Assembly (NCBI GenBank): GCA_029204225.1
Contig: CM055111.1
Span: forward strand, 25,105,874-25,169,873
Length of the DNA stretch: 64,000 nucleotides
Origin: Diphasiastrum complanatum
Taxonomy: Eukaryota > Streptophyta > Lycopodiopsida > Lycopodiales > Lycopodiaceae
Direction: 5' to 3'
This document shows, one piece after another, positions 63,795 to 64,000 of the stretch. The translations under genes and the position numbers were made by a program. The notes under the pieces are model-generated. The model saw only the letters and a program-made list of their open reading frames with translations. It was not told the DNA's origin and ran no database searches. Position 1 is the stretch's first letter, and each line of letters starts with the position of its first letter.

Positions 63795-64000
63795 GATTCT
63801 AATGTTTCTTCAACTTTTAGGTTCTGTCCTAAAGCACTTAGCACTCACTTTTCTCTCAACAAATGATAGATAAAGAGATCTATGAAGATTTAGGACCCTA
63901 AAACACTTCTATCTTGAACCTAGATGGTTTCCAAGCATAGAAAGGAAGATTGAAACACATGCAACACTTTGCACACACTAAGAATGGATTACAAAATCAA
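63795..64000 (-). other. 5' leader of the full-length copia element
   Basis: About 200 bp upstream of the ATG, no PBS reached before the window edge. Sister leaders are 570-740 bp long, so the PBS should lie within about 0.5 kb beyond. Confidence 0.6.

Larger units (their letters stand above)
59191..64000 (-). mobile_element. Full-length Ty1/copia element, structurally intact within the window
   Basis: 3' LTR 59191-59845, polypurine tract 59846-59855 (minus GAAGAGGGAG), one uninterrupted gag-pol ORF 59841-63794, leader from 63795 onward. The PBS and 5' LTR lie beyond the window. The outer flank is ggtca (59186-59190). The insertion lies in the cold-shock gene remnant. Confidence 0.9.

Overview
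The window looks like nuclear DNA from a land plant with a large, repeat-rich genome. Almost everything recognisable is LTR retrotransposon: at least nine Ty1/copia copies, one rearranged Ty3/gypsy element (non-chromovirus, Athila/Tat-like), the 3' end of a LINE, a hAT-type non-autonomous DNA transposon and very long (CT)n or poly-C+(TC)n tracts. Primer-binding sites complementary to initiator tRNA-Met (TGGTATCAGAGC) recur on both strands. I see no bacterial or organellar operon, rRNA, tRNA or CRISPR. I cannot name the species.

Layout. 1-3286 (-): 5' LTR, leader and a long open Gag-protease reading frame whose C-terminal part is not integrase. 3292-4460 (+): copia fragment. 4461-5344 (+): gypsy-type LTR with poly-C/(CT)n. 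5345-9760 (+): decayed copia with a 1.1-kb LTR. 9761-10197 (-): gag fragment. 10198-14400: AT-rich, no genes. 14400-21790 (-): two copia internal regions joined around LTRs, the left one of 1.3 kb and the right one carrying a hAT-like insertion. 21791-22320 (+): copia integrase fragment. 22325-28805: gypsy element with inverted RT, then RNase H and integrase, then a large unassigned ORF. 28806-33160: back-to-back LTRs and a + strand gag. 33283-39999 (-): complete but decayed copia with a perfect 5-bp target duplication. 40213-41273 (+): RNase H end plus 3' LTR. 41274-41536 (-): cold-shock-domain pseudogene. 42474-53955: copia pieces, LINE, microsatellites and an unknown ORF. 53956-59126 (-): 5' half of a copia element. 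59127-59190 (+): tail of the cold-shock pseudogene. 59191-64000 (-): a full-length copia with one uninterrupted 1317-codon Gag-Pol.

The most informative structure is at 40213-59190. The copia half at 53956-59126 (-) and the RNase H end plus LTR at 40250-41273 (+) are complementary halves of one element. Their LTRs differ at about 13 positions in 734 bp, their RNase H sequences meet within a few residues, and the outer flanks are the same 5-bp duplication (CCCAC/GTGGG). Reading across that duplication joins the cold-shock domain to a Gly/Arg-rich tail in frame. A single inversion of about 13.7 kb, with one breakpoint in RNase H, explains this.

Two other points stand out. The intact 1317-aa polyprotein has Asn in place of the first catalytic Asp of reverse transcriptase. 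The Gag-protease frame at 1-2031 stays open for 677 codons although its integrase has been replaced by unrecognised sequence.
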